DNA of 33,392 bases from NCBI GenBank assembly GCA_910587805.1, contig CAJUNM010000019.1, forward strand, positions 1 through 33,392, in the 5' to 3' direction. A program made the position numbers and the translations under genes. How positions within the stretch are numbered: position 1 is the stretch's first letter; each line of letters begins with the position of its first letter. This DNA is from an uncultured Christensenellaceae bacterium. Its GTDB lineage: Bacteria; Bacillota; Clostridia; Christensenellales; Pumilibacteraceae. Of the stretch, positions 8,517 to 17,681 are shown one piece after another. Below the pieces are notes generated by a model. The model did no database searches. It saw only the letters and a list, made by a program, of their open reading frames with translations, and was not told the DNA's origin.

Positions 8517-8587
8517 ACCGATTTTATTCGTTATATTGTATATTTTTAATAAGACTGTAAAATCTGCAATATAGCATAAAACAAATT

Positions 8588-8602
8588 GCAATTGAAAATT
8601 GC
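8588..8602. promoter_or_regulatory. Palindrome overlapping the -35 box of the lipoprotein promoter (candidate operator)
   Basis: GCAATT (8588-8593) and AATTGC (8597-8602) form a perfect six-base inverted repeat around GAA. The -35 box TTGAAA (8592-8597) sits across its centre, so a bound protein would block polymerase. No regulator gene is visible next to it. Confidence 0.4.
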
Positions 8603-8620
8603 GAAATAATAGTATATAAT
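8592..8620 (+). promoter_or_regulatory. Sigma-A promoter of the lipoprotein-GH3 operon
   Basis: TTGAAA (8592-8597), 17-nt spacer, TATAAT (8615-8620), in an AT-rich gap after dnaA. The start of transcription should lie near 8627, giving a leader of about 70 nt before the ATG at 8699. Confidence 0.8.
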
Positions 8621-8633
8621 GTATTCGTATATG

Positions 8634-8652
8634 CGGGAGCATTATGCTCTCG
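8634..8652 (+). other. Hairpin in the leader of the lipoprotein mRNA
   Basis: GAGCAT (8637-8642) and ATGCTC (8644-8649) pair around a single T, extended outward by three more pairs including one G-U. A one-base loop is not possible in RNA as drawn, so the inner pair must open; as DNA it is a good palindrome. It could be an operator or an mRNA stem. Confidence 0.3.
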
Positions 8653-8698
8653 GTTCTTATTCCTAATATAAAATGATTTTATGATGCGGAGGAGAGAG

Positions 8699-11600
8699 AT
8701 GACGAAAAAGACGAAGCTATCTTTGGTTAGCTTGCTGGCGAGCGCGGTTATGTTCTCGTCGGTCGGTTGTTTGGGCAAACCGCCCGCCGACGAAATTCCG
8801 GAAATTCCCGGGGGGGGGGATGCAAACAACCATTGGAGACGCTTACGACTACAATGAGGACGGCACGGGATCTACGCGTCCGACTATCCCGGGCGGATAT
8901 TACGATCCGTCGCTTCCGATCACGGAAACGATGGTGCGTATATCCGAAAGCTCGAAGATAACGTTTGCCGACGGCAGCCGCGAAAAGCTGTTCAAACTCG
9001 GCACGCCGTTTACAAATGCGGATTTCGATCAGAGCGCGCTCGACGGTCGCGAAGTAGGCGGCTTGGCGTTGCTTAATGCGGACGGTGCGATCGTAGGTTA
9101 CAATTCTCTTGCGGAGTTCGCGCCGCAAGCGGAAGTCACCGTGATCCCGTACTACGCAAACGAGAACGGCAACTACCTGTGGTTCGGTTCAAACGGCTAC
9201 GATTACGGCAACGGCATAACTTCCGCGTCTATAACCGCCGAAAATGCGATAGTAGACGGTTATGCCGGCAGGATATTGCACTATTCCGAAAGCGTGAGAT
9301 CGGCGGGCAATCGCGTCCGTATCAAGTCCACGTTCAATCGCGAGGAAGGCGCGGAATATACATATTACTATACTTTCAAGAACTACGGCGATACTTCGAT
9401 TTCGTTCACCGCATATCAAATGAACGGCGGCGAAAACATTTCGGGTACGGACGCCGAGCCGTCGTACGGCATAGTTCTTGCGCCGGGCGAATCCAAGTCC
9501 TTGATTATAGCGCAAGACATAAATAAAAACGACGGCAACGCAATGACGATCATCAGATTCGATGCGCCCGCATTAAACGGTTTTGACTTGGGCGTTGTTC
9601 AGGCTGTCAAAAACACGATAGACCGCGTGCCCGCAAAAGTGACGCTCGATCTTCCCGAAGGCTTTACGGTATCCGACGAGTACAAGACGGAATACACCAC
9701 TTTCGACTTGCTCGAATTGCCTACTGTCGATCAAATAACCAACGATACGGGCAAAACGTTCTTGCATTGGTCGGTAGACGGCGAAACGCCGATCACCGCC
9801 AAAGCGCGCGTTTACGGCGATATGACGCTTAAGCCCGTGTTCCCGAAAGCGGCGAAAATAACGGTCAAACTCCCCGAGGGAATGACTGTATCCGACAGCT
9901 ACGTTACCGACGTAATGACATACGATAAACTCGTATTGCCGACGGCGGATCAAATACAGGGCAATGCAAACGGCGCGCCGAGCGGTTGGTTCGATTTCGC
10001 TACGGGCGGAATATTGGGCGCGGACGTAAGCATACTCGGTGACATGACTATCGCGCCGTATTGGGAAACGATGGGCGGCTACAGCTATGTGGCGGTCGGC
10101 AGCAGTCAGAGTACCGGTTATAACAGCGATGAAGTTCCCGGAAATCTGTTCGGTAACGGCGGCAAATACGAGGGATTGAGAAAAGGCGGCGGCAGCGCGC
10201 AAATGATAGACGGCGGAAAAGCGGGAACATATCTCGGTTCGGTAATTTCGTGCGCGCAACCCGTAACGGCGGGCGTTGCCGTACGTCTCGATTCGGTGCA
10301 TCCCAACCGTTGGTCGGGCGACGGCGTGCTCGAGTTCGCATATACGCTGTATAACGGCGGTACGTCGCGCTTGAAGCTGAGCGTATATCAAGTGAGCGCG
10401 AGTTCCGAATATAAGAGCGGCAGCGGTTTCTATAATTACGAAACTATTCGCTACCGCACGGAGTTCGATCTCGAGCCGGGCGAGAGCGCAACAAAGCTTG
10501 CGCAATATGTGCTTGCCGGCTCGAACGCGAACGCGCTTACTTACATAGTGTTCGAGGAAGACGTCGATTCGTTCAAGTTCGGAATATCCATAGGCAGCAA
10601 GATAATAGACGGCGCTACCGACGTTGCGGACGAGTACAAGAACCAAGCGCCGCGCAACAATTACGTCAATATAGAATACGATGCGGAGTCAAACCGCGGC
10701 TTGACGGTGAGCGAGAACTATTTGCGTCAGCTTGCCGGCAGACTTATTATCGCGCCGACGGAAAGCGAATTTACGCTGCCCGAGGGCGAGCGTTTGGCGG
10801 GCTGGAAACTCGTTATAAACGGTACGGAAAGAGCGTTACCCGCAAACAGAAACTACGGCGGCTTGCTGTTGCCCTCGGCTGCGACGGTAGAGCTTAAGCC
10901 TGTGTTCGTCGAGTATAAGACGGTAACGGTGAGCTTGCCCGAGGGCGTAACGCTCGACGGCTACGATACTTCGGTGCGCGTATTCGACGGCGAAGCGCTC
11001 ATTTTACCCACGGACGAACAAATAAAGATCGCGGACGGCAGACGCGTGCGCTATTGGGTGATTGTCTCCGAGGACGGAGAAAGAAAGATAAACGATAATT
11101 CGTACGTGTTCGAGGACATAACGATACGTCCCGTACTGTCTGCGCCCGTAGGTTCGCCCGTAAGCGTGACGCGCGGCGAACTTCCCGCGGGATTCACTGT
11201 TTCCGATTCGTATATAAACACGACGCGCGCGATAGGCGATACGTTCGCTCTGCCCGCCGACGGACAGTATAATAACGATACCGATAAAAAGCTTGTCGGT
11301 TGGACCGTGACGGATACGGAGACGGGCGACGTGTTGGTCGAAAACGCATTAACTACCGATATGGTAATAGAAGTTACGGGCTTGACTGTAACACCCGTGC
11401 TCGTCGAGCGCGCGCAGATAACGGTACAGCTTCCCGACGGCGTAACGCTTGACGGATATGCTCCCGATATTGCGATAGGCGAAGAGCTTGTGCTGCCTAC
11501 CGGCGCGCAGCTCGTCGGAAACAAGAACGGCGACCCTGCGGGTTGGTATAATTACGCTACGGGCGAGATATTGCCGAACGGCACCGAAGCGCCGCGCGCG

Positions 11601-13178
11601 ATAACGATCGCGCCGTATTGGCAGACTGTCGGCGATTACGAATATCTTGCTATCGGCACGGGACGAAACAAACCCAATCCTGCATATGCACCGGGTGGTT
11701 TGTTCGCCGACGACGGCAGCGGCACGGCCGAATATCTCGGTATGACGAATGTTGATGGCAGTACCGCAATGCTTGTAAACGGCGTTAACGGTTATACGTA
11801 TCTCGGTTCGATCGTTTCGTCCGATAGACCCGTTATAGCGGGCAGCGCGATGCGTTTCGATTCCAAGTATAAAGAAAGATCTCCCGAAAACGGTATCATC
11901 GAGTTCTGTTTCAATTTGATCAACAGCGGTGAAACCAATCTCAAGCTGAGTATATATCAGATAAACGGCGCAGCCGATCATACCGCGAGCGGACAGTACG
12001 GTTATGAAAGTCGGTATCGCATAGAAGTCAATCTTGCGCCCGGCGAGAGCATGAGCAAAACAGGTCAGTATCTGCTCAATTCAAATAACAATGCAATCAC
12101 GTATATCGTGTTCGAGAAAGACGCAGAGTCGTTCGAGTTCGGTTTCTCTATAGGTTATAAGGTGATCGAAGGCGCGACCGACGTTGCGGACGAATACAAA
12201 AATCAAGCGCCGCTTGCAAACGATACCGTTATAAAATTCGATGCGGAAAAATATGCGGATGTAACGGTTGACGCCGGTTATCTTACGCAACGCGTAGGCA
12301 GGCTCATCGTCGCGCCCGCAGCCGAGCAATATACTGTGCCGGAAGGCTCGGTAATAAAAGAGTGGCGGCTCCTTATAGACGGCAAAGAGCATGTAATTCC
12401 CAAATCGATCTCTATGTCGGGATTGCTCCTGTCTTCGGACGCGACTTTCGAGCTTGTTCCGGTATTTGCCGAAAAAGTGACCGTAAAAGTCAACTTGCCC
12501 GAGGGTATTACGCTCAACGGATATGCCCCCGATATAATGGAAGGCGCAAAACTTTATGCGCCTACAGCCGAAATGGTATCCGGCTCGATTGCCGACGGCA
12601 GAACGCTCGTCGGATGGTTTGATACCGCAAACGGCGCTATTATCGGCAGCGGCGGCATTATTGCCGACAGCCCCGAAATAACGATCGCGCCGTATTTCAA
12701 GACGACCGATACCGCGCTTACTCCGCTTTCGGGCGCCGGCGCGGGCGAGAAAGGCTGTCCTTACGGACCCGATAACGTGACGGCTTCGCTCGAAGGAAAA
12801 TTCGCCAAACAGTCCGATATCGTAGGCGGCGACGAGAAGGGCATAAGACTCACTTGCAGCGCAGATATGGCGGTCGGCAATGCGTTTCGGTTTAAGACCA
12901 CTTATAAATTAGAGACGGCGAAAAGCTATACTTTTACGTACCGTTTCACAAATTACGGCAGCGGCAAATTAGCGTTTACCGTATACCAGATAAACAGCGG
13001 TACGGAAACGAACGGCAGAGACGGCAAAAAAGTCGAGCTTACCTCAGGCGAATCCATAGTAGTCGATCTGACTATATCGAACGTAAGCAACGGTAATGCG
13101 CTTTCGTACTTCGTGATGGATGCGGCGGCGAGCGGGTTTAATCTCGGCGTGGCAATGTCGGTCGCCGTAAACGCTTAA
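8699..13178 (+). CDS. Giant repeat-containing surface lipoprotein, frame interrupted at a G10 tract
   Basis: Translation from the ATG at 8699 (strong GGAGGAGAG site) gives a lipoprotein signal peptide with lipobox SVGC (Cys24), then a short Pro/Gly linker. It meets a run of ten G (8810-8819) and terminates at 8855 after 52 codons. The long frame of 1452 codons opens at 8820 directly after the run and has no export signal of its own. One G fewer joins both into about 1492 aa. The long part holds four beta-rich sandwich-like modules (about residues 119-264, 420-592, 940-1112, 1300-1449, numbered from 8820). Between them are repeats of the type LPEG..T, LPT..Q, then Trp and PVF, which recall InlB B-repeat (Flg_new-like) beta-grasp units. 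I do not recognise a catalytic domain; glycan binding or a stalk role is inference. It heads an operon with a membrane protein and a GH3 enzyme. Confidence 0.78.
8810..8819 (+). repeat. G10 homopolymer at the frame junction of the lipoprotein gene
   Basis: Ten consecutive G follow CCC and precede ATG. Nine or twelve G would give an open frame through the whole gene; ten or eleven would not. Such tracts just after a signal peptide are classic sites of slipped-strand phase variation, but also of sequencing or assembly error. Confidence 0.9.
10077..10979 (+). repeat. First copy of a 300-residue internal repeat of the lipoprotein
   Basis: Residues 420-720 (numbered from 8820) correspond to residues 940-1240 with 519-520 residues offset, i.e. 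1560 bp. Shared landmarks are YLGS, PGES, TYIVFE, GATDVADEYKNQAP and GRLI.AP. The copies are clearly diverged, so this is an old duplication. Confidence 0.8.
11637..12539 (+). repeat. Second copy of the 300-residue internal repeat of the lipoprotein
   Basis: Partner of the unit at 10077-10979; GATDVADEYKNQAP recurs exactly 1560 bp later (near 10612 and 12172). It is preceded by a beta-grasp-like unit ending ITIAPYW, as is the first copy (MTIAPYW). Confidence 0.8.
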
Positions 13179-13188
13179 GGAGGAGATA

Positions 13189-13674
13189 ATGAACAAGATC
13201 AAAGAGTTTTTCATCGATTTTTTCAAGACGCGAAACGTTGCGTTTTATATTGCGCTCGGGTTTGCGGGGCTTGCGTTCATAGGCGGAATAATCGCATCGG
13301 CGGGAACTAAGGTCGCGGGCGGCGGCGCGCTTCCCGCAGTGCTCACAATGCTCGGTCTGTTCGCGTTTTTCGGACTGTCGCTTGTAAAGCACGAGTGGGC
13401 GGGCGCAGGCGTCGCGGCGGCTATGAGCTTTGTTTCGATAGTGGTATCTGTTTGCGACGTGTATTCGTTTTATCTTTCCGCAGTGAGCGATATGAGTATG
13501 ACGGGCATAAGCGTATCGAAAGTGCTTGCGCTCGGCGGCATAGGTTCGCTTATTACGTCTTTGATATTCTTTGCGATCTGCGCGATAGCGTTGACCGCCC
13601 TCGCGTGGATACGCATGCGCAAAAAACCCGTTATTATAAATGCGACGGAGGAAAACGAAAATGTCAACGAATAA
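13189..13674 (+). CDS. Small membrane protein with about four helices, unknown function
   Basis: I do not recognise a family. The 161-aa protein starts with a short basic amphipathic segment (KIKEFFIDFFKTRN). About four hydrophobic helices follow, at roughly residues 17-37, 45-65, 68-92 and 112-143, and the tail is polar and acid-rich (NATEENENVNE). There is no signal peptide and no catalytic motif. It has a very strong ribosome site (AAGGAGGAGATA) 10 nt after the lipoprotein stop, and its last 14 nt overlap the GH3 start. Translation of the three genes is therefore tightly linked. A role as membrane partner or chaperone of the GH3 enzyme or lipoprotein is inference from position only. Confidence 0.85.
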   Translation: MNKIKEFFIDFFKTRNVAFYIALGFAGLAFIGGIIASAGTKVAGGGALPAVLTMLGLFAFFGLSLVKHEWAGAGVAAAMSFVSIVVSVCDVYSFYLSAVSDMSMTGISVSKVLALGGIGSLITSLIFFAICAIALTALAWIRMRKKPVIINATEENENVNE

Positions 13675-16600
13675 GTTAAAAACAACGCGTAAAGCATTGC
13701 ATATAACTTCTCGCATACTCGCGTGTATTTCGGTGGTGCTTATAGGCATATTCGTGATAGCGGATACGCTGCTCACGGATAAAGCCGTGGAAGTCTTGCT
13801 TACCGACTTCGTGTTCACGAGCGAAGAACTCGGAAAGCCTGCCGATATAATAATCAACTCCGGTAAGGAAGCTGTGCGTTACAAAACGTGGTATTCGTCC
13901 GTAGAGGATAACCTCAACGGCAACGGCGAAATCGCTTGGTACGCGCAGGGCGAGGGTACGGTGCTTTTGCAAAACGACAAAAACACGTTGCCGCTCGCCG
14001 CAGGCGACAAAGTCAGTCTTTACGGTGTGACGGGCTACGATCCGATGTACTGTTTGGACGGCGCGGGCAATAACAAAATAAACTCGCCGCTCGCGTACGA
14101 CAAAAAAGCGGAAGAAAACCGCAGACAGTTTTTTTACGACGAGTTTGAGAAAGTCGGACTCGAAATGAACAAGAACCTCGAAACTTGGTACAACGGCGAC
14201 GGTACGGAATACCGCAGATTCGATACTATAGGGTTTTGGGGCAAAGAGGATGAAAACGGAACTATTCCGCAGCTTACCGAAGCGGCATGGGAGGATATTC
14301 CCGCATCGGGAAAAAATCAGGGCGCATTCGGCAAAAATACGACAGCCGTTTATGTTACGGGCAGAATGACTAACGAGGCGGCGGATCTTCCCAATGCGCA
14401 CGGAGAGGCGAGCGCAAAGATCCGCAATAAAGGCGCGCACGGCGAAACGACTTCCACAGATTATATGGCGCTTACGCCTACCGAGATCGCGCTTATCACG
14501 GCGTTAAAATCCAACTATTCCAAACTGATAGTCATTTTCAATCAAGCCAACGCGCCGCAGTCGGATATTCCCGAAGTGCTCAAAAGTACGGCAGACTGTT
14601 CGGTAGCCGGTATCTGGGCGGGATTTACGGGATCGGACGGAATAAAAGCCGTAGCGGATATACTCGTAGGTACGCTCAATCCGTCTGGAGGTCTGAGCGC
14701 GGGCTGGTACACGGCGCAGAAGAACAATCCGTCTATGCGCAATTATTCGATAGGCGGAAACGTGACCAACGTCGAGGGTATGTACGTAGGTTACCGATAT
14801 GCCGAAACGCGATACGAGGATATTTTGAACGGCGCGGCGAAAGCCGGTTCGTACGACTACGACGCGCAGGTATCGTACCCGTTCGGTCACGGACTTTCGT
14901 ACACGTCGTTCGATTATTCGGATGTGAGCGTAGCGCCCGATCCCGATCCCGAAAAGAACTATTATTCGGGCGGACTTATGGCTTCCAACAACGGCAAGTT
15001 CGATCTCAGCGGCGAAGGTTATAGCGGAAACCACGGCAAAGCCCGTCCCGACAGCGAAAAAAGAGCTACGGGCGATAACGTCGGAGATTGCGACGATATA
15101 ATCATGAGCGTCACCGTCACGAATACCGGCGCGTTTTCGGGCAAAGAGATAGTGCAAGTCTATCTTCAGCAGCCTATAACCGATACGGACAGAGCGCACG
15201 GCGTGCAAAAGCCGTCCGTGCAGCTCGTCGGTTACGGCAAGACCGGTATACTCGCGCCTGCGGAATCTCAGACTTTGCAGATCAAGATCGACGCCAACAA
15301 ATGGTTCGCGGCGTACGACGATAAGCTCGGCGACGGCGAGCAGTATACGGGCGGCGGTTACGTGTTGTCTGCGGGCGATTATAAGCTCGTTGCGGCGCGC
15401 AACGCGCACGAGGCTGTGAACAGCATATATCTCGCCAAAGGCGGAAAAGCTACCGATGCGAATTTCGACGACGGGTACGGCATAGGCAATGCGGGCAACG
15501 TAGCGACGGTTACGGTAAGCGAAAATCGAAGCGAGAACTATAAATATTGGACTCAGGGCACTACGGACGAAGTGCATAACTTGTTCGGCGACGTCAACCC
15601 GAATAAAGACGGCGACGCGAGCAACGACATAAAATTCTTTTCGCGTTACGACTGGGCAGCCACCGCCGCGATAGATAACGGTTATATCGGTATGAGCGGA
15701 ACGGGCGCGAACAATGTCGACAACTCGTCCGGCACGTTCAACTCGAGAGATCAAATGACCGCCGCGCTTATCGATAATTACGAGAGATATTATAACGTCA
15801 AGTTCGATACTGCGCAATACGAATACGGTCAAAGCGATACGGAATACGATCTCGTCGATCTTATCGGCGTCGAGTACGACGTAGCGAACGGCGCGAGCGA
15901 AGCGGACGTCAAAAAATGGGCGGATATCGTCGGGCAATTGACGGATACCGACATAGAAGCGTTGTTCTCGTCTGGCAGACGTCAAACGCCCACGGTCACG
16001 AGCATCAATAAACCCGGTACGATCGATCAAAACGCATCGAACGGCTTTGAATGGAAGTTCGGCACGAATACCGGCGCGGGAATGTATCATAAGTTCGACA
16101 GCACGGCTAAGATCGCATACCCCACGGGATATCCGTGCGAGGGCATAATCGCCGCTACGTTCAATAACGATGTGGCTTTGCTCGTCGGCAAGGCGATAGG
16201 CGAAGATGCGTTGTGGACGGGCGCGTCCGGACTGTACGGATTCGGTCTCGGCTTGCAGAGAAATCCTTATCACGGCAGAGCGGGCGAGTTTTACAGCGAC
16301 GATCCCTTCCTTACGGGTATGATCGGCGGCTACGAAACGCTCGGTGCGCAGAGCAAAGGCTTGTACGTGTACAATAAGCATTTCGTGCTCAACGATCAAG
16401 ATCACAGCAGATCGTATTACAGCTCGTGGCTCGACGAACAAACGATGCGGCAAGTATACTTGCGTCCGTTTGAAATGGCGATAGAGATAGGCGACGCCAT
16501 GAACGTCATGATAGCGTTCAATAAGATCGGCAAGTCTTGGGGCGGCAGCAATTACAACCTTATGACGCGCTGGTTGCGGGGCGAGGCGGGTATGCTCGGG

Positions 16601-16975
16601 TTCGCCATAAGCGACTGGTACGAAGCGCCGAATGAGAATCTCGGTTACGGAATGCTCGCGGGCACGGATATTTTGGACGGGCCTTCCGGCGGCTCGGGCT
16701 TTACTTCGTCGAATAATGCCGACGTGCGTTTCAAGAATTGCGTCGTGCAGTCCGCAACGCGCATACTGTATACCGTCGCCAACAGCAATGCCATGAACTT
16801 TATAGGCGCGGGTACGGAAATACTCCATTTCGAGGCGAAGTGGATATATTACCGCGACGTGTTGCTCAAACGTTTCGGCGCGTCGTTGTGGACGATTTTC
16901 GGATTGAGTATGGCGTTTGTAGTCGGCACTGCGGTATGGACGTATCTCGACGAAAGAAAGAGCTTGATGCGCTGA
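13661..16975 (+). CDS. Glycoside hydrolase family 3 enzyme with permuted domain order and membrane anchors at both ends
   Basis: This 1104-aa protein has an N-terminal membrane helix (about residues 18-37). The GH3 C-terminal alpha/beta domain follows (about 98-413, ending in PFGHGLSYTSF), then a fibronectin-III-like domain (about 480-580, VTVTNTGAFSGKEIVQVYL). The GH3 catalytic barrel comes last (about 750-1045), with KH at 906-907 and the nucleophile D985 in AISDW. A second helix closes the protein (about 1073-1094). This order is the reverse of most GH3 enzymes; swapped orders are known from some rumen Clostridia beta-glucosidases. Retaining beta-glycosidase activity outside the membrane is expected, but the sugar specificity is unknown. 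The start at 13661 follows GGAGGAAAACGAAA; it lies inside the preceding gene. A terminator follows 29 nt after the stop. Confidence 0.88.
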   Translation: MSTNKLKTTRKALHITSRILACISVVLIGIFVIADTLLTDKAVEVLLTDFVFTSEELGKPADIIINSGKEAVRYKTWYSSVEDNLNGNGEIAWYAQGEGTVLLQNDKNTLPLAAGDKVSLYGVTGYDPMYCLDGAGNNKINSPLAYDKKAEENRRQFFYDEFEKVGLEMNKNLETWYNGDGTEYRRFDTIGFWGKEDENGTIPQLTEAAWEDIPASGKNQGAFGKNTTAVYVTGRMTNEAADLPNAHGEASAKIRNKGAHGETTSTDYMALTPTEIALITALKSNYSKLIVIFNQANAPQSDIPEVLKSTADCSVAGIWAGFTGSDGIKAVADILVGTLNPSGGLSAGWYTAQKNNPSMRNYSIGGNVTNVEGMYVGYRYAETRYEDILNGAAKAGSYDYDAQVSYPFGHGLSYTSFDYSDVSVAPDPDPEKNYYSGGLMASNNGKFDLSGEGYSGNHGKARPDSEKRATGDNVGDCDDIIMSVTVTNTGAFSGKEIVQVYLQQPITDTDRAHGVQKPSVQLVGYGKTGILAPAESQTLQIKIDANKWFAAYDDKLGDGEQYTGGGYVLSAGDYKLVAARNAHEAVNSIYLAKGGKATDANFDDGYGIGNAGNVATVTVSENRSENYKYWTQGTTDEVHNLFGDVNPNKDGDASNDIKFFSRYDWAATAAIDNGYIGMSGTGANNVDNSSGTFNSRDQMTAALIDNYERYYNVKFDTAQYEYGQSDTEYDLVDLIGVEYDVANGASEADVKKWADIVGQLTDTDIEALFSSGRRQTPTVTSINKPGTIDQNASNGFEWKFGTNTGAGMYHKFDSTAKIAYPTGYPCEGIIAATFNNDVALLVGKAIGEDALWTGASGLYGFGLGLQRNPYHGRAGEFYSDDPFLTGMIGGYETLGAQSKGLYVYNKHFVLNDQDHSRSYYSSWLDEQTMRQVYLRPFEMAIEIGDAMNVMIAFNKIGKSWGGSNYNLMTRWLRGEAGMLGFAISDWYEAPNENLGYGMLAGTDILDGPSGGSGFTSSNNADVRFKNCVVQSATRILYTVANSNAMNFIGAGTEILHFEAKWIYYRDVLLKRFGASLWTIFGLSMAFVVGTAVWTYLDERKSLMR

Positions 16976-17003
16976 CGATAATATACTGCGATAAAAAATC
17001 GAG

Positions 17004-17035
17004 GCGGTTTCGTTATTCGGAACCGCTTTGATTTT
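17004..17035 (+). terminator. Intrinsic terminator of the surface-locus operon
   Basis: GCGGTTTCG (17004-17012) pairs with CGGAACCGC (17018-17026), nine pairs with one wobble and loop TTATT, followed by TTTGATTTT. It lies 29 nt after the GH3 stop. Confidence 0.85.
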
Positions 17036-17093
17036 GGAAATCGAAAATAATACCCGTTTCGCTTGTTTTTGTCCTACGCAGCAGCCGCAGGCT

Positions 17094-17127
17094 ATTCCGA
17101 GCATTTTTTGCGTGCCGAGGAATCTCA
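17094..17127. repeat. Possible degenerate dispersed intergenic repeat in the 17036-17243 gap
   Basis: The gap 17036-17243 holds no convincing gene. It contains ATTCCGAG... followed 20 nt later by CCGAGGAATCTC, with short inverted arms ATTCC/GGAAT. This resembles the widespread intergenic repeats of the type ATTCCGAGCG...CGAGGAATCTC. A second small hairpin GCGGC-GACA-GCCGC lies near 17136. Only one copy is in the window, so the assignment is tentative. Confidence 0.3.
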
Positions 17128-17243
17128 ACTTTAACGCGGCGACAGCCGCTATCGACTTCTTCCGCCCTCGTTCATCGGATCTCTCCGTAGAAGATGACTT
17201 TTTCAATAAATCGCAAAGAAATCGAAAAAACGGGCTTTGGCTG

Positions 17244-17272
17244 TTGACAAGAAAACATATTTAGTGTAAAAT
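17244..17272 (+). promoter_or_regulatory. Sigma-A promoter of the 17279 gene, predicted leaderless
   Basis: TTGACA (17244-17249), 17-nt spacer, TAAAAT (17267-17272). Six nt (GTAATC) separate the -10 box from the ATG, exactly as at tilS, and there is no ribosome site. Transcription should start on the A of ATG. Confidence 0.85.
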
Positions 17273-17278
17273 GTAATC

Positions 17279-17671
17279 ATGGATACGGAATTTCCACCCC
17301 CAAGACCGATAACGTTAGAAATTACGTCGGATATAGAACCCGTTAAGTGCAGCGGAACGTACCGCGGCACCGTCGGAGGTTTTATATTGGATTTTGATAT
17401 GGGCGAGGATAAGTATACGGTCGACCATGCCGCCGAGCGCACCGTCTTTTGTTGTGCGGGAAAAAATCAGTCGTATACGCTTACGCTCGCGGATGAAGAA
17501 ACGCGAATGCGTCTCGATACTGTATTCGGCGCGGTGGAATACGCCGTGCGAACTTGCGCGCGCGAAGCGGAATGTTCCGACGCGGGCTTGCGAATGAATC
17601 TGAACTACGCGTTGCTTTCGGGCGGGGAAGTCGCCGCCGAGCGCAGCATAATTTTACGCGGGATTTTTTGA
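17279..17671 (+). CDS. DUF1934-like small beta-barrel protein
   Basis: A 130-aa soluble protein rich in beta-strand pattern, beginning with a Pro-rich stretch (FPPPRP). Its layout agrees with the DUF1934 (YwiB-like) lipocalin-type barrels: an early SGTYRG strand, a central RTVFCCAG, then TVFGAVEYAVRT and a closing LNYALLSGGEVAAERSIILRG. No catalytic motif is known for that family and I see none here. The match is by pattern only. It starts with the leaderless promoter just upstream and ends 10 nt before the UPF0173 gene, so both are probably one transcript. Function unknown. Confidence 0.6.
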   Translation: MDTEFPPPRPITLEITSDIEPVKCSGTYRGTVGGFILDFDMGEDKYTVDHAAERTVFCCAGKNQSYTLTLADEETRMRLDTVFGAVEYAVRTCAREAECSDAGLRMNLNYALLSGGEVAAERSIILRGIF

Positions 17672-17681
17672 GGGATAAAAT

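Noticed and set aside
8820..8822. ATG at 8820 as the true start of the lipoprotein body
   Set aside because: No ribosome site other than the touching G run and no export signal, while a perfect lipoprotein start with strong ribosome site lies in the adjacent frame just upstream.
14504..17206. 900-codon open frame on the minus strand opposite the GH3 gene
   Set aside because: It mirrors a clear GH3 gene. The genes here rarely use TTA, CTA and TCA codons, so the opposite strand stays open by codon bias; the sequence shows no domain, ribosome site or promoter.
17028..17264. 78-codon plus-strand frame in the intergenic gap
   Set aside because: Starts inside the terminator tail, has no ribosome site, and matches the pattern of false frames made by intergenic repeats.
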